This document shows, piece by piece, positions 1 to 6,507 of a stretch of 56,043 nucleotides of DNA. The DNA lies in the IMG/VR virus record IMGVR_UViG_3300046741_000008, positions 1 to 56,043 of that record; one strand, written 5' to 3'. The DNA comes from a virus. The notes under the pieces are model-generated. The model searched no databases, was not told the DNA's origin, and worked only from the letters and a program-made list of their open reading frames with translations. A program made the translations under genes and the position numbers. The first letter of the stretch is position 1; each line of letters starts with the position of its first letter.

Positions 1-85
1 CGGCGCTGTAAAGGCCCGTCCGGCTCCACGAGTGGTTGCACACGGTCAGCTTGCCGGCCGCACCTTGGATGTTGGTACTGCTCAT
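1..85 (-). CDS. Duplicated 5' end of the early gene at 55525-56001
   Basis: Within the left copy of the terminal repeat, the minus strand carries the start codon (83-85) and first codons of the early protein read in full at 55525-56001. It is the same gene seen twice because of the linear cut, not a truncated paralogue. Confidence 0.85.
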   Translation of the reverse strand, partial: MSSTNIQGAAGKLTVCNHSWSRTGLYSA

Positions 86-127
86 CTGGTCACCTCGTCG
101 AGTCGGGTTGCTGGGCGGTGGCGCGGG
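1..127. repeat. Terminal direct repeat, left copy
   Basis: These 127 bases are identical to positions 55917-56043. The repeat lies inside early coding sequence and has no feature of a packaging end. The length equals a common assembler k-mer size (127), so it most likely marks a circular assembly graph rather than a biological terminal repeat. The genome is therefore about 55,916 bp and circular or circularly permuted. Confidence 0.95.
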
Positions 128-491
128 AGATGGCGTCCAAGGCGAACAGCACGTCGCCAGCCTCACCGCGGCCTGCCGCCTTCTCGCTGGTCCAGAACTC
201 GACTTGGGCGGCGTGCGTCGGGTTGCCGGTCATGGCCTGAGGGATGAGGCTTTGCAGCGCCTTCAGCAAGCACGGCGCGGCGGCGATCAGGCGGGCGTTG
301 GCCAGCAGTTCGTCGCCAACCTTCGAGTGACCGTAGTCATCCATGCGGACGTTGTCCGCGTAGACGCAGGCGTACGTGTCTTTGTGAACGCCACTGTTCG
401 AAGGGAAAGGCCCGATCTTGTGGCAGGTGCCGATGCTGGTTGTCACAGTTTCCAGCGACCACGGGCCCGGTGTGTGCCCGGCGGCGCTCAC
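90..491 (-). CDS. Early phage protein with HTPGPW motif (133 aa)
   Basis: The minus strand encodes a 133-residue protein. The GTG start at 491 overlaps the stop of the upstream gene (GTGA), and the next residues read VSAAGHTPGPW. The HTPGPW opening and a later stretch ANARLIAAAPCLLKAL are typical of a widespread family of small early phage proteins of unknown function. A longer reading frame extends to 713, but it runs over the neighbouring gene and has proline/arginine-rich shadow composition. The gene lies in the leftward early operon, and the next gene downstream is the one at 55525 across the junction. Function unknown. Confidence 0.8.
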   Translation of the reverse strand: MSAAGHTPGPWSLETVTTSIGTCHKIGPFPSNSGVHKDTYACVYADNVRMDDYGHSKVGDELLANARLIAAAPCLLKALQSLIPQAMTGNPTHAAQVEFWTSEKAAGRGEAGDVLFALDAISRATAQQPDSTR

Positions 492-862
492 AGGCCACCC
501 CGCAGTGCTTCGGCCGCGCCGGTGGATCTGTTGAACGCCGCGATGCGCTGGCTCAGCTCGTCGGCCTGCTGCTCGAAGTCGTCGTCGCCCTTGGCGGCAT
601 CGAACTGCAGCTGCTCGATCCGAGCGCCCTGGGCACGGCTGGCGGCGCGCAGGCGGGTGACTTCGTCGGTCAGGTTCGCGATCGAGCCCTTGGAGCGGTC
701 CAGCTCGGCGCACAGGCCGCGAACGATCTGCTCCAGCAGGCTGACTTGGTAGTCCGTGGCGACGTCTTCGCCGGCGTTCAGGTGCTTGGCGTGAGCCAGC
801 GAGCCGGCCTCTGCGCCTTCGATCAGGCGGTCGGCGCGGGATGCGGTGGCGGCGGCGCTCAT
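488..862 (-). CDS. Small coiled-coil early protein (124 aa)
   Basis: ATG at 862 gives a 124-residue protein beginning MSAAATASRADRLIEG. The middle and C-terminal parts (about residues 40-112) are heptad-rich, with many Glu, Gln, Arg and Leu residues, suggesting a coiled coil. It overlaps the upstream gene by four bases and the downstream gene by four (GTGA), so translation is probably coupled. No catalytic motif is visible. Longer in-frame extensions towards 1114 overlap the gene at 859 and are not favoured. Confidence 0.75.
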   Translation of the reverse strand: MSAAATASRADRLIEGAEAGSLAHAKHLNAGEDVATDYQVSLLEQIVRGLCAELDRSKGSIANLTDEVTRLRAASRAQGARIEQLQFDAAKGDDDFEQQADELSQRIAAFNRSTGAAEALRGGL

Positions 863-1041
863 GCGGCCACCTCGCGAACCATCGTCAGGCCAATGTGGCG
901 TCCGAGGGACGGGGAGAAAACGGTCGTCGCGTAGTCTTCGAAGTGGCGCAGGGCGCCGTCGGCGTCGCGCTCGGTCCATGCGTGCATCAGCTCGCCTGCG
1001 AAGGTTCCGATGACGCGGGACTCGGTAATGGTGGGGTGCAT
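859..1041 (-). CDS. Hypothetical early protein (60 aa)
   Basis: The chosen start is ATG at 1041 (MHPTITESRVIGTF), preceded by the purine-rich ribosome site GAGAGAG in the repeated leader motif. An in-frame ATG at 1098 would run through a likely promoter and is less good. The product is 60 residues with no recognised domain; the central segment has AWTERDADGALRHFEDYA. It is the second gene of the leftward early unit and overlaps the next gene by four bases. Confidence 0.7.
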   Translation of the reverse strand: MHPTITESRVIGTFAGELMHAWTERDADGALRHFEDYATTVFSPSLGRHIGLTMVREVAA

Positions 1042-1044
1042 TGG

Positions 1045-1058
1045 GCTCTCTCGTGTTG
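1045..1058 (-). promoter_or_regulatory. Repeated early leader motif, copy 1
   Basis: On the minus strand this reads CAACACGAGAGAGC just before the ATG at 1041. The same 13-14 bases occur before the genes starting at 48542 and 53269. It contains the ribosome-binding purines (GAGAGAG), so it is at least a shared translation leader. Confidence 0.7.
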
Positions 1059-1085
1059 GGCCGATCGTTTCGTCGGCATGGAGAG

Positions 1086-1114
1086 AGTATTCCAACATCA
1101 GAAAGCTTTGACAA
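1086..1114 (-). promoter_or_regulatory. Likely sigma70-type leftward promoter
   Basis: The minus strand has a -35 box TTGTCA (1114 to 1109; five of six matches to consensus), a 17-base spacer and a -10 box AATACT (1091 to 1086; four of six). Transcription would begin near 1079, about 38 bases before the ATG at 1041. This is the best consensus promoter seen in the window. Confidence 0.6.
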
Positions 1115-1123
1115 GCACTTTCT
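1100..1123. promoter_or_regulatory. Imperfect palindrome over the -35 box, candidate operator
   Basis: AGAAAG and CTTTCT arms flank a 12-base centre (AGAAAGctttgacaagcaCTTTCT), and pairing extends further if one bulged base is allowed. The dyad covers the -35 box of the leftward promoter, so a bound dimeric repressor would block it. The repressor encoded at 1431 is the obvious candidate, by inference only. Confidence 0.45.
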
Positions 1124-1144
1124 GAGGAATTTTGTAAAGCAGCT

Positions 1145-1354
1145 TCAGCCGCCGTTCTTGGGTGTGATGTCGTTCACGAACTTACGCTTGGCACGCCACA
1201 CCAGCCACTGGTCATGCGGAGGGCTGCGCCACGCTGCTTCCCCCTGGATGTCCTCTATGTCGCGCTGGAGGGCCGCAGCCGCCGACAGGAAGCACTCGTA
1301 CAGCGCGAGGCTGAGTGCCTCACGTGCCCAGTGATCCAGTGCGTGCTTGTCCAT
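1145..1354 (-). CDS. Hypothetical protein, first gene of leftward unit (69 aa)
   Basis: ATG at 1354 gives a 69-residue protein starting MDKHALDHWAREALSLAL. It has an amphipathic helical first half and a basic C-terminus ending RKFVNDITPKNGG. It is the first leftward gene from the divergent control region. There is no convincing Shine-Dalgarno sequence; the -10-like GACAAT ends six bases before the ATG, so the message may be leaderless. Function unknown. Its place opposite the repressor gene suggests an early regulator or host-directed protein, but no DNA-binding motif is evident. Confidence 0.65.
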   Translation of the reverse strand: MDKHALDHWAREALSLALYECFLSAAAALQRDIEDIQGEAAWRSPPHDQWLVWRAKRKFVNDITPKNGG

Positions 1355-1360
1355 CCGTCT

Positions 1361-1389
1361 ATTGTCGTCCTTGATGCTCGCGTGGACAA
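1361..1389 (-). promoter_or_regulatory. Candidate leftward promoter of the divergent control region
   Basis: On the minus strand TTGTCC (1389 to 1384) is followed after 17 bases by GACAAT (1366 to 1361); each box has four of six consensus matches. The predicted start is at or within a base or two of the ATG at 1354. Confidence 0.45.
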
Positions 1390-1409
1390 TCGCACGCTAA
1401 AACATCAAG
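1370..1409. promoter_or_regulatory. Nested inverted repeats, candidate operator
   Basis: CTTGATG (1370-1376) pairs with CATCAAG (1403-1409). Inside it, GCGTG (1380-1384) pairs with CACGC (1393-1397). The two dyads share nearly the same centre (about 1389) midway between the divergent genes, as expected for an operator bound by a dimeric regulator. Confidence 0.4.
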
Positions 1410-1414
1410 TAGTC

Positions 1415-1423
1415 TGATACGAT
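1415..1423 (+). promoter_or_regulatory. Extended -10 promoter of the repressor gene
   Basis: TGATACGAT fits an extended -10 (TGn then TACGAT, four of six matches). Exactly seven bases separate it from the ATG at 1431, and no Shine-Dalgarno is present, so the transcript probably starts at or next to the start codon. No good -35 box is seen. Confidence 0.4.
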
Positions 1424-1430
1424 TGCCCCC

Positions 1431-1661
1431 ATGGACACACTCATCAGCATTCGAGCGGCGATCGGCATGCGGCAGGTCGACCTCGCCAAGGAATTGGGAA
1501 TCAGCCAGGCCATGCTGTCGTACTACGAGAAGGCCGACGGCGACATGCAGCCGAAGGTGGCGCGGGCCATCATCAAGGTGGCAAACGACCGCGGATTCCA
1601 GATCGGGTGGGAGCACATCTACGACGATGTGCCGCTGCCGGAAGCAAAGGACGCGACATGA
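1431..1661 (+). CDS. Cro/CI-type helix-turn-helix transcriptional regulator (76 aa)
   Basis: The 76-residue protein is almost entirely an XRE-family helix-turn-helix domain. Residues about 14-47 (RQVDLAKELGISQAMLSYYE and following) show the Q-x-x-L-A-x-x-x-G-I-S-Q pattern of Cro/CI repressors. It has no C-terminal dimerisation or self-cleavage domain, so it is Cro-like in size. It is the first rightward gene and faces the leftward early unit across a region with dyads and promoters on both strands. Probable role: control of the divergent early promoters. No Shine-Dalgarno precedes the ATG, so leaderless translation as for lambda cI from PRM is likely. Without an integrase, a role in lysogeny is uncertain. 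Confidence 0.85.
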   Translation: MDTLISIRAAIGMRQVDLAKELGISQAMLSYYEKADGDMQPKVARAIIKVANDRGFQIGWEHIYDDVPLPEAKDAT

Positions 1662-2122
1662 AGGCCGCCGATGGGATCGGGATGTTCCCCATGGGAGACG
1701 GCGTCACCTGCTGGCTGTACGCGATAGGGTTTCACGGGGGCTTTACGAAGATGGGCCGAACCACGCGGCCTCGGCAAAGGCTGCGTGAGCTGCGGTACGC
1801 GTATGGCGAAGGAAAGATGGAATGGGCGCACCTGAGCGCGCCGGTTGACGCGTTGATGGCACGCCGGGCCGAATTCATTGCGCTCTGTCGTGGAGGCGAA
1901 GTTGCGACGAGAGTTCAGCGGACGGAGATGTTCAACGGGCTCCCTCGGAAAACGGCAATCGCATGCCTTCGTTATGGGATTTGGTACGCGCCTGTGCAGG
2001 TAGCCTTGTTGGAAAAATGGAAGACTGGACAAGAGGCTGATGCTTTGCTGGCCCCGCCCGATCCTGCCCCCAAGCCCGCCGCGCGCCGCCCTGGCCGGCC
2101 TGTCGTCTATTCGGGGAGCTGA
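1658..2122 (+). CDS. GIY-YIG-like (T5orf172/MUG113-type) protein (154 aa)
   Basis: ATG at 1658 overlaps the repressor stop (ATGA). The segment from about residue 20, LYAIGFHGGFTKMGRTTRP and on through RQRLRELRYAYG, resembles the core of GIY-YIG-superfamily proteins of the T5orf172/MUG113 type, where a tyrosine-glycine strand is followed by K(I/M)G-x-T and an arginine. A basic proline-rich tail (about 130-154) follows. Family members are nucleases or DNA-binding accessory domains of regulators. Co-translation with the repressor suggests a role in early control or in attack on host or competitor DNA. The call rests on motif resemblance only. Confidence 0.5.
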   Translation: MKAADGIGMFPMGDGVTCWLYAIGFHGGFTKMGRTTRPRQRLRELRYAYGEGKMEWAHLSAPVDALMARRAEFIALCRGGEVATRVQRTEMFNGLPRKTAIACLRYGIWYAPVQVALLEKWKTGQEADALLAPPDPAPKPAARRPGRPVVYSGS

Positions 2123-2124
2123 GC

Positions 2125-3015
2125 GTGCTTAGCTCATCGACGGAACAGCTTCTGTCCATGGTCAAGGCCAACCCGGCCATGGGCGATGACGAGATGCGGC
2201 GCTTGCTGGCCGTCCACAGCGGGCCGAACACCCGCGAGGAGGTCAGGAGCGAAATAAATCGCTTGAAGATGAGCGCGCACCGGAAATTCCTGGTCGTCGA
2301 TGCGCTCAAGGTGGTCGAAGGCTTCGAGTCCGACGAGGCATTGCTGCGGATCGACCGCAACGACTGCTCCAGGCTCCACAAGCTGGAAGAGGCGATGCGC
2401 GCCGGGGATCTTTTCAATGCCGAGGCGCATGATTTCGTAGGCGTTGAAGCGCTGCCGCTTGTGCAGGGCGCTGCCGTGTTCGTGCTCAGCGAGGATTGGG
2501 CAGCTGTCGTCCAGGATATCGGCGAGGTCTCTCTGCCGGCGCCGCACTGCGCCTTCGAGATGGTAATCGGCGGCGTGCCGGTGATCTTCGTCTCGTGCCA
2601 GATCGACACCATCACCGCCTGCCAGGGGTTCGTGCTGGCCGGCGACATGTGGATTGCAATGGGCACCCTTGGCGAGACCTCAAACCTGCTCCAGTACGCC
2701 CGGAATCAGGCTATAGCGGCGCTGATCGCCCTCGATGCAGAGGTAGCTACCCACGAGGTGATTAGGCAGCCAGCGGCGCTCAACGCCAAGCGCGCCAAGA
2801 GCGGAAAGACGCCGCTGTATGACTTCCACGTCGTGAACCTGGCCAAGCGCCATAGAGCCGTGGCAGGGCCAACCGCAGGGCACTCCGGCCGCCACGTGCG
2901 CCTGCACTTCCGCCGCGGGCACTGGCGCCACTTCGAGAGCCACAAGACGTGGATCAAGTGGATGCTTGTCGGTGACCCGGCGCTCGGGGTGGTCGGGAAG
3001 GAATACCGACTGTGA
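2125..3015 (+). CDS. Conserved phage protein with C-terminal RRGH motif (296 aa)
   Basis: A GTG start at 2125 directly follows the previous stop and gives 296 residues. The N-terminal half is helical (SSTEQLLSMVKANPAMGDDE). The middle reads as an alpha/beta fold with hydrophobic strands around 150-170. The C-terminus carries VRLHFRRGHWRHFESHKTW then IKWMLVGD, a signature seen in many uncharacterised phage proteins of this size. No enzymatic motif is recognised. It sits between regulatory and replication genes and is translationally close to both neighbours. Confidence 0.8.
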   Translation: MLSSSTEQLLSMVKANPAMGDDEMRRLLAVHSGPNTREEVRSEINRLKMSAHRKFLVVDALKVVEGFESDEALLRIDRNDCSRLHKLEEAMRAGDLFNAEAHDFVGVEALPLVQGAAVFVLSEDWAAVVQDIGEVSLPAPHCAFEMVIGGVPVIFVSCQIDTITACQGFVLAGDMWIAMGTLGETSNLLQYARNQAIAALIALDAEVATHEVIRQPAALNAKRAKSGKTPLYDFHVVNLAKRHRAVAGPTAGHSGRHVRLHFRRGHWRHFESHKTWIKWMLVGDPALGVVGKEYRL

Positions 3016-3170
3016 GCGTCACCATGCATCTGTTCCGCTGCGGCCAATGCCAGTCCCCGAGCCCGCAGAAGGGCGCCCGGGCGAAGTTCGTGCTCGGGCT
3101 GCGCGTGCGGGTTTGCGCGAAGTGCGCGGAGCGGATGAGAAAGCCGAAGACAGATGGAGATTCGACATGA
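3012..3170 (+). CDS. Small zinc-ribbon protein (52 aa)
   Basis: This short gene starts at GTG 3012, overlapping the preceding stop (GTGA), or at an internal ATG at 3024. It ends in an ATGA overlap with the next gene at 3167. The product has two CxxC knuckles (CGQC near the N-terminus and CAKC about 25 residues later) separated by a basic stretch, which fits a zinc ribbon. It may bind nucleic acid or act as an adaptor. The tight overlaps at both ends support it as a real gene despite its size. Confidence 0.65.
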   Translation: MSVTMHLFRCGQCQSPSPQKGARAKFVLGLRVRVCAKCAERMRKPKTDGDST

Positions 3171-3487
3171 ACACACTTCGCAAGCGGTTGGCGACCATGC
3201 TTGATCCGACTCCAGAAAGGATTGAGCGCGAGCTGTTCGAGCTGACGGTGAAGGCCGGTCGGCGTTGTGCACATGACTTCGAGCATTGCTCGGAGGACAT
3301 CGGCCGGGTCAGCCCTTACATGACTTCGAGCGAGTGGAACGCGCGGGCGCGCGAGTGGCTCCGGATCTTCTATCCAGGCGGCGGCCCAAAGGACTACCGC
3401 GCACGTCTCCACTACGAGATTGACCGCCTCACTGCTCTGCTGGAGCGCAATGGGATAGACCCGCGCGACAGCGACATCCCGTTCTAG
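3167..3487 (+). CDS. Hypothetical protein (106 aa)
   Basis: ATG at 3167 overlaps the preceding stop and gives a 106-residue, charged, helical protein starting MNTLRKRLATMLDPTPERIE. The sequence has many Arg, Glu and Asp residues (for example YEIDRLTALLERNGIDPRDS at the end) and no transmembrane segment or catalytic motif. An upstream in-frame ATG at 2966 would run across two genes and is rejected. After its stop come 110 bases with no clear gene before the DUF1376 gene. Confidence 0.7.
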   Translation: MNTLRKRLATMLDPTPERIERELFELTVKAGRRCAHDFEHCSEDIGRVSPYMTSSEWNARAREWLRIFYPGGGPKDYRARLHYEIDRLTALLERNGIDPRDSDIPF

Positions 3488-3597
3488 TTCTTGATGTTGC
3501 GCCTCATGCGAATGGCGGATAGCATGCGTACCTGGACCGGCCTAGGGGGCACCCGAAAAGGCGACTCACTCCCGCCCTGGCCTGCGTCTCTTCTGGA

Positions 3598-4374
3598 GTG
3601 CCTTTGAGTGAAGGCAGAGTGAACTACTTCGAGCACCACATCGGTGACTACGAGCAGGCAACGTCCCACCTGACAGCTTGCGAGGACGGCATCTACGGCC
3701 GCCTGATCCGCTGGTACATGGCCAGCGAGACACCGATCCCACCAGACCTGAAGGCCGTACAGCGCCGTGTCCGAGCCCGTTCGCGTGACGAGGTCAAGGC
3801 AGTCGAAACCGTGCTGGCCGAGTTCTTCGAGCTGCGCACGGACGGCTGGCATCAGCACCGCTGCGACGAGGAAATCGCACGCTTCAAGGACAAGCAAGCG
3901 AAGGCCAAGCGCAGTGCGGACGCACGTTGGAACGCACACCGTTCGGATAGCGACGGCAATGCGAACGCATCACAGGCAGCAGATGCGGTTGACATGCGAA
4001 CGCATAGCGAAGGCAATGCACCGCGCGCCCGTCCCCAGACACCAGACACCAAGCACCAATCTTCGGATGTAGAACATCCTCAGGTAAAACCCGCATCGAG
4101 ATCAAAAACGCTTGGAGTCGATGACCTCATCGCAGAAGGTGTCGATCCATCCCTCGCAAGGGACTGGGTAGCCGTCAGGAAGGCGAAGAAGGCCGTGCTC
4201 ACGCCCACAGCGTGGGAGGCCGTCAAGCGCGAGGCGGAGGTGGCTGGGCTGACGCCGGCAGAGGCGGTAAAGATCGCTGCTGAGAGTGGCTGGCAGGGGT
4301 TCAAAGCCTCTTGGCTCCAGCGCGACCAGGGCCGCAACGGCGGCCACGACGACATCTTTGCGGGGGCTCGGTGA
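3598..4374 (+). CDS. DUF1376 / YdaU-like replication protein (about 258 aa)
   Basis: Residues near the N-terminus (VNYFEHHIGDYEQATSHLT, then DGIYGRLIRWY) match the DUF1376 domain found in phage replication-initiation proteins such as YdaU. The C-terminal part (LGVDDLIAEGVDPSLARDWV then a lysine-rich helix) resembles the tails of these proteins. Start choices: GTG 3598; TTG 3604, with GGAG five bases upstream; or GTG 3619, which begins at the conserved NYFEHHIGDY block behind GAAGG. The middle (about 95-165) is low-complexity and probably a linker. The helicase gene lies just downstream, so the pair probably acts in origin melting and helicase loading. Confidence 0.8.
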   Translation: MPLSEGRVNYFEHHIGDYEQATSHLTACEDGIYGRLIRWYMASETPIPPDLKAVQRRVRARSRDEVKAVETVLAEFFELRTDGWHQHRCDEEIARFKDKQAKAKRSADARWNAHRSDSDGNANASQAADAVDMRTHSEGNAPRARPQTPDTKHQSSDVEHPQVKPASRSKTLGVDDLIAEGVDPSLARDWVAVRKAKKAVLTPTAWEAVKREAEVAGLTPAEAVKIAAESGWQGFKASWLQRDQGRNGGHDDIFAGAR

Positions 4375-4736
4375 TGCGCGGCTACACCCAACTCCACGCC
4401 ATGCGCAAGCGCGGCCAGCGCCCGAGCTTCGTGAGCATCGATGTCGGTGACAACCCGAAGTGGCTCTGCGACAACTGGCACACGCAGGGCTTGCAGGCTT
4501 ACCTGCTGGTCGAGCCCAGCGACCCAATCGACCGGCTGGACCTCCTGGCTGTCGTTGGCCTGCAGGTGCACGTCAGCGGCCACGTCGACGACCGGGAGCG
4601 CGTGCGCAAGGTCTATGACACCTGCGTCGCAGCTGGCGCCTCTCGCGTCTTCGGCGGCCTTCACACCGTCCGTGCCGGCGAACACACAACCGTCGAGCAC
4701 TTCGACACCGCCGGAGTACTCACATGGCAAGAATGA
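4374..4736 (+). CDS. Hypothetical protein between initiator and helicase (120 aa)
   Basis: ATG at 4374 overlaps the stop of the DUF1376 gene (TGATG) and gives a protein starting MRGYTQLHAMRKRGQRPSFV. A block VSIDVGDNPKWLCDNWH and an alpha/beta-looking middle (LDLLAVVGLQVHVSGHVDD) are visible. It overlaps the helicase gene by 13 bases. Its position suggests a replication accessory protein, but there is no recognised domain. Confidence 0.7.
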   Translation: MRGYTQLHAMRKRGQRPSFVSIDVGDNPKWLCDNWHTQGLQAYLLVEPSDPIDRLDLLAVVGLQVHVSGHVDDRERVRKVYDTCVAAGASRVFGGLHTVRAGEHTTVEHFDTAGVLTWQE

Positions 4737-5671
4737 TAGAAAAGGACGACATCGATTTCGCGTTCTACGAAGAATCGACCGAGCCGCGGACCAAGGTGCG
4801 CAAGGCGTCGGTGTTCCGGGAAGACCTGGAACAGACGTTCACGAAGCGTGGCTATGCCGATGCGCTGCCGCACATGAACTCGACGAAGCTCGGCCGCGGG
4901 CTGGAGTTCAGGCCCGGCGAGGTCACCGTCTGGGCCGGCTACAACAAGCACAAGAAGTCGATGTTCACCGGCCAGGTCGCGCTTGACCTGTGCGGGTTCG
5001 GCCGCCGGGTGCTGGTCATCAGCCTGGAAATGCTGGTCACGGCCACCCTGGCCCGCATGGCGCGCCAGGCCATCGCCAAGGAATGGCCGAGCCACGCCGA
5101 GCTGGCTGAGTTCACCGAGTGGACGGACGGGCACCTGTGGATGTTCGACCACGTCGGCAAGCTCACGCCCAGGCGCTGCATCGCCATCCTTCGCTACTTC
5201 GCCAGCGAGTTGAATGGCACCGACGTGTTCATCGACAACCTCATGCGCGTCTGCCAGTCCGAGGAAAGCCTCGACGAGCAGAAGGCGCTGATCTCCGACC
5301 TGATGGACGTGGCCAAGGAAACCGGCTTGCATGTGCACCTCATCGCGCACTGCAAGAAGCCTGCGGGCGGCGACGACAGCAAGCCGCCAACGCGCTACGA
5401 CGTGCGAGGCTCCAGCACCATCAGCGACCTGCCGCACAACGTGGTGCTGGTCTGGGCCAACCGCGGCAAGGCCGAGTCGCTGCGCAAGGACGCGAACAAC
5501 GTCAAGGCCGCGGACGAGCCCGATGCCCTGATCACAGTCGACGCCCAGCGCAGCGGCTCATTCGAGGGCAAGGTCGCGTTGTGGTTCGATCACACGTCCC
5601 TGCGCTTCGTCAACGATCGCATGTCGCGCGTCGAGCCGTACAACATGCAGCGAGAACTGCAGCCGGCATGA
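4724..5671 (+). CDS. DnaB/Twinkle-type replicative helicase (RecA-fold), 315 aa
   Basis: The 315-residue protein has the RecA-like ATPase layout of phage replicative helicases that lack a primase domain. The P-loop is at residues 71-79 (AGYNKHKKS): the Lys-Ser pair is present but the glycine before lysine is replaced by lysine. The Walker B strand is at about 163-170 (DVFIDNLMRV). A later block LHVHLIAHCKKP and RGSSTISDLPHNVVLVW matches the H-x-R/K and arginine-finger region of DnaB C-terminal domains. It would unwind DNA at the fork. It lies between the DUF1376 initiator and the resolvase gene. The altered P-loop may be a family variant. Confidence 0.85.
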   Translation: MARMIEKDDIDFAFYEESTEPRTKVRKASVFREDLEQTFTKRGYADALPHMNSTKLGRGLEFRPGEVTVWAGYNKHKKSMFTGQVALDLCGFGRRVLVISLEMLVTATLARMARQAIAKEWPSHAELAEFTEWTDGHLWMFDHVGKLTPRRCIAILRYFASELNGTDVFIDNLMRVCQSEESLDEQKALISDLMDVAKETGLHVHLIAHCKKPAGGDDSKPPTRYDVRGSSTISDLPHNVVLVWANRGKAESLRKDANNVKAADEPDALITVDAQRSGSFEGKVALWFDHTSLRFVNDRMSRVEPYNMQRELQPA

Positions 5672-5715
5672 CACCGCACACCTACACCGAGCAACGAGCA
5701 AAGGCATTCGAATGA
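5668..5715 (+). CDS. Possible 15-residue linking peptide
   Basis: An ATG overlapping the helicase stop (ATGA at 5668) opens a 15-codon frame that ends in an ATGA overlap with the next gene at 5712. The arrangement would keep ribosomes moving from the helicase to the next gene. It may only be a coupling device; no function is implied. Confidence 0.35.
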   Translation: MTPHTYTEQRAKAFE

Positions 5716-6032
5716 GCACGACAAACAACGACATCGAGCTGCTTGAGTTGGCGGCGAAGGCTGCAGGGATCAGGTGGGATCACGAAGAGTGCGGGACGCT
5801 CTATTTGCTTGACCCGTTACGGCCATGGGAACCGATCAACGACGACGGCGACGAGGCGCGGCTTGAGGCAAAGCTGCGCTTGCGGGTCATCTGGTACGGC
5901 AACTGTGTGAGCGTCGGCCATGACGGCTCTGGCGCCATCGAGTTCTTCCAAGACCACGGCGGCGACGAGCAGGCTGCCAGGCGCTATGCCGGCGTCCGCG
6001 CTGCTGCAGCCATCGGGAGCGCGATGCCATGA
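5712..6032 (+). CDS. Conserved small phage protein (106 aa)
   Basis: This 106-residue protein begins MSTTNNDIELLELAAKAAGI and continues with a block RPWEPINDDGDEARLEAKLR. That pattern (LAAKAAG..., W.P..DDGDA..L) belongs to a very common family of uncharacterised phage proteins. It overlaps the resolvase gene by four bases. No catalytic residues are evident. Confidence 0.75.
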   Translation: MSTTNNDIELLELAAKAAGIRWDHEECGTLYLLDPLRPWEPINDDGDEARLEAKLRLRVIWYGNCVSVGHDGSGAIEFFQDHGGDEQAARRYAGVRAAAAIGSAMP

Positions 6033-6496
6033 GGGTCCTCGCAATAGACCCCGGCAGTGAAGAAAGCGGCTGGATCCTGTACGAGCCTGGCCACGTCATC
6101 GACAGCGGGACCGGCGACAACCACGACGTTCTGCGCTGGGTAGCGGCCGGCCAGGGCGCTGACGTGCTGGCCATCGAGTTCGCCGAGAGCTTCGGCCAGA
6201 AGGTCTGGAGCCAGGTGTTCACCACCACGCGCTGGGTGGGTCGGTTCCAGCAGGCCTGGCGCGCTCCTGACGAAGTGGTGCTCGTCACGCGGTCGCAGAT
6301 CAAGCTGGAGCTGCTCGGGCGCCGCGCTGGGGCCGACAAGGACATCCGGCAGGCTCTGCTGGATCGCGTCGGCTTGCCTGGCAAGAAGTCGGCGCCGGGC
6401 CCGACCTACGGCGTCACGTCGCACGCCTGGGCCGCGCTGGCGGTCGCCGTGACATACGCGGCGAAGCACTGCCGCACCGACGAACCAGCTTTCTGA
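6029..6496 (+). CDS. ruvC-like: RuvC-like Holliday junction resolvase (155 aa)
   Basis: The N-terminus RVLAIDPGSEESGWIL has the RNase H-fold first strand, with catalytic Asp7 followed by G-S/T and G-W. A second acidic strand LAIEFAES has Glu50. The C-terminal helix SHAWAALAVAVTYAAKH corresponds to the region that usually supplies the last acidic residues, although the expected Asp there is not obvious. The length (155) fits phage RuvC-type enzymes, which cleave branched DNA during recombination, replication and packaging. Start is an ATGA overlap at 6029. Confidence 0.8.
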   Translation: MRVLAIDPGSEESGWILYEPGHVIDSGTGDNHDVLRWVAAGQGADVLAIEFAESFGQKVWSQVFTTTRWVGRFQQAWRAPDEVVLVTRSQIKLELLGRRAGADKDIRQALLDRVGLPGKKSAPGPTYGVTSHAWAALAVAVTYAAKHCRTDEPAF

Positions 6497-6507
6497 GGGA
6501 GAACCCT

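Noticed and set aside
1-127. Biological direct terminal repeats for packaging
   Set aside because: The repeat is exactly 127 bases, lies in coding sequence and fits an assembly overlap. Read depth would be needed to revive the idea.
1431-1661. Temperate lifestyle
   Set aside because: A repressor-like protein alone does not show lysogeny; no integrase, excisionase, transposase or partition gene was found.
3488-3597. Promoter in the gap before the DUF1376 gene
   Set aside because: TTGCGC-17-TAGCAT can be drawn but matches only three and four of six bases, which is near chance level.
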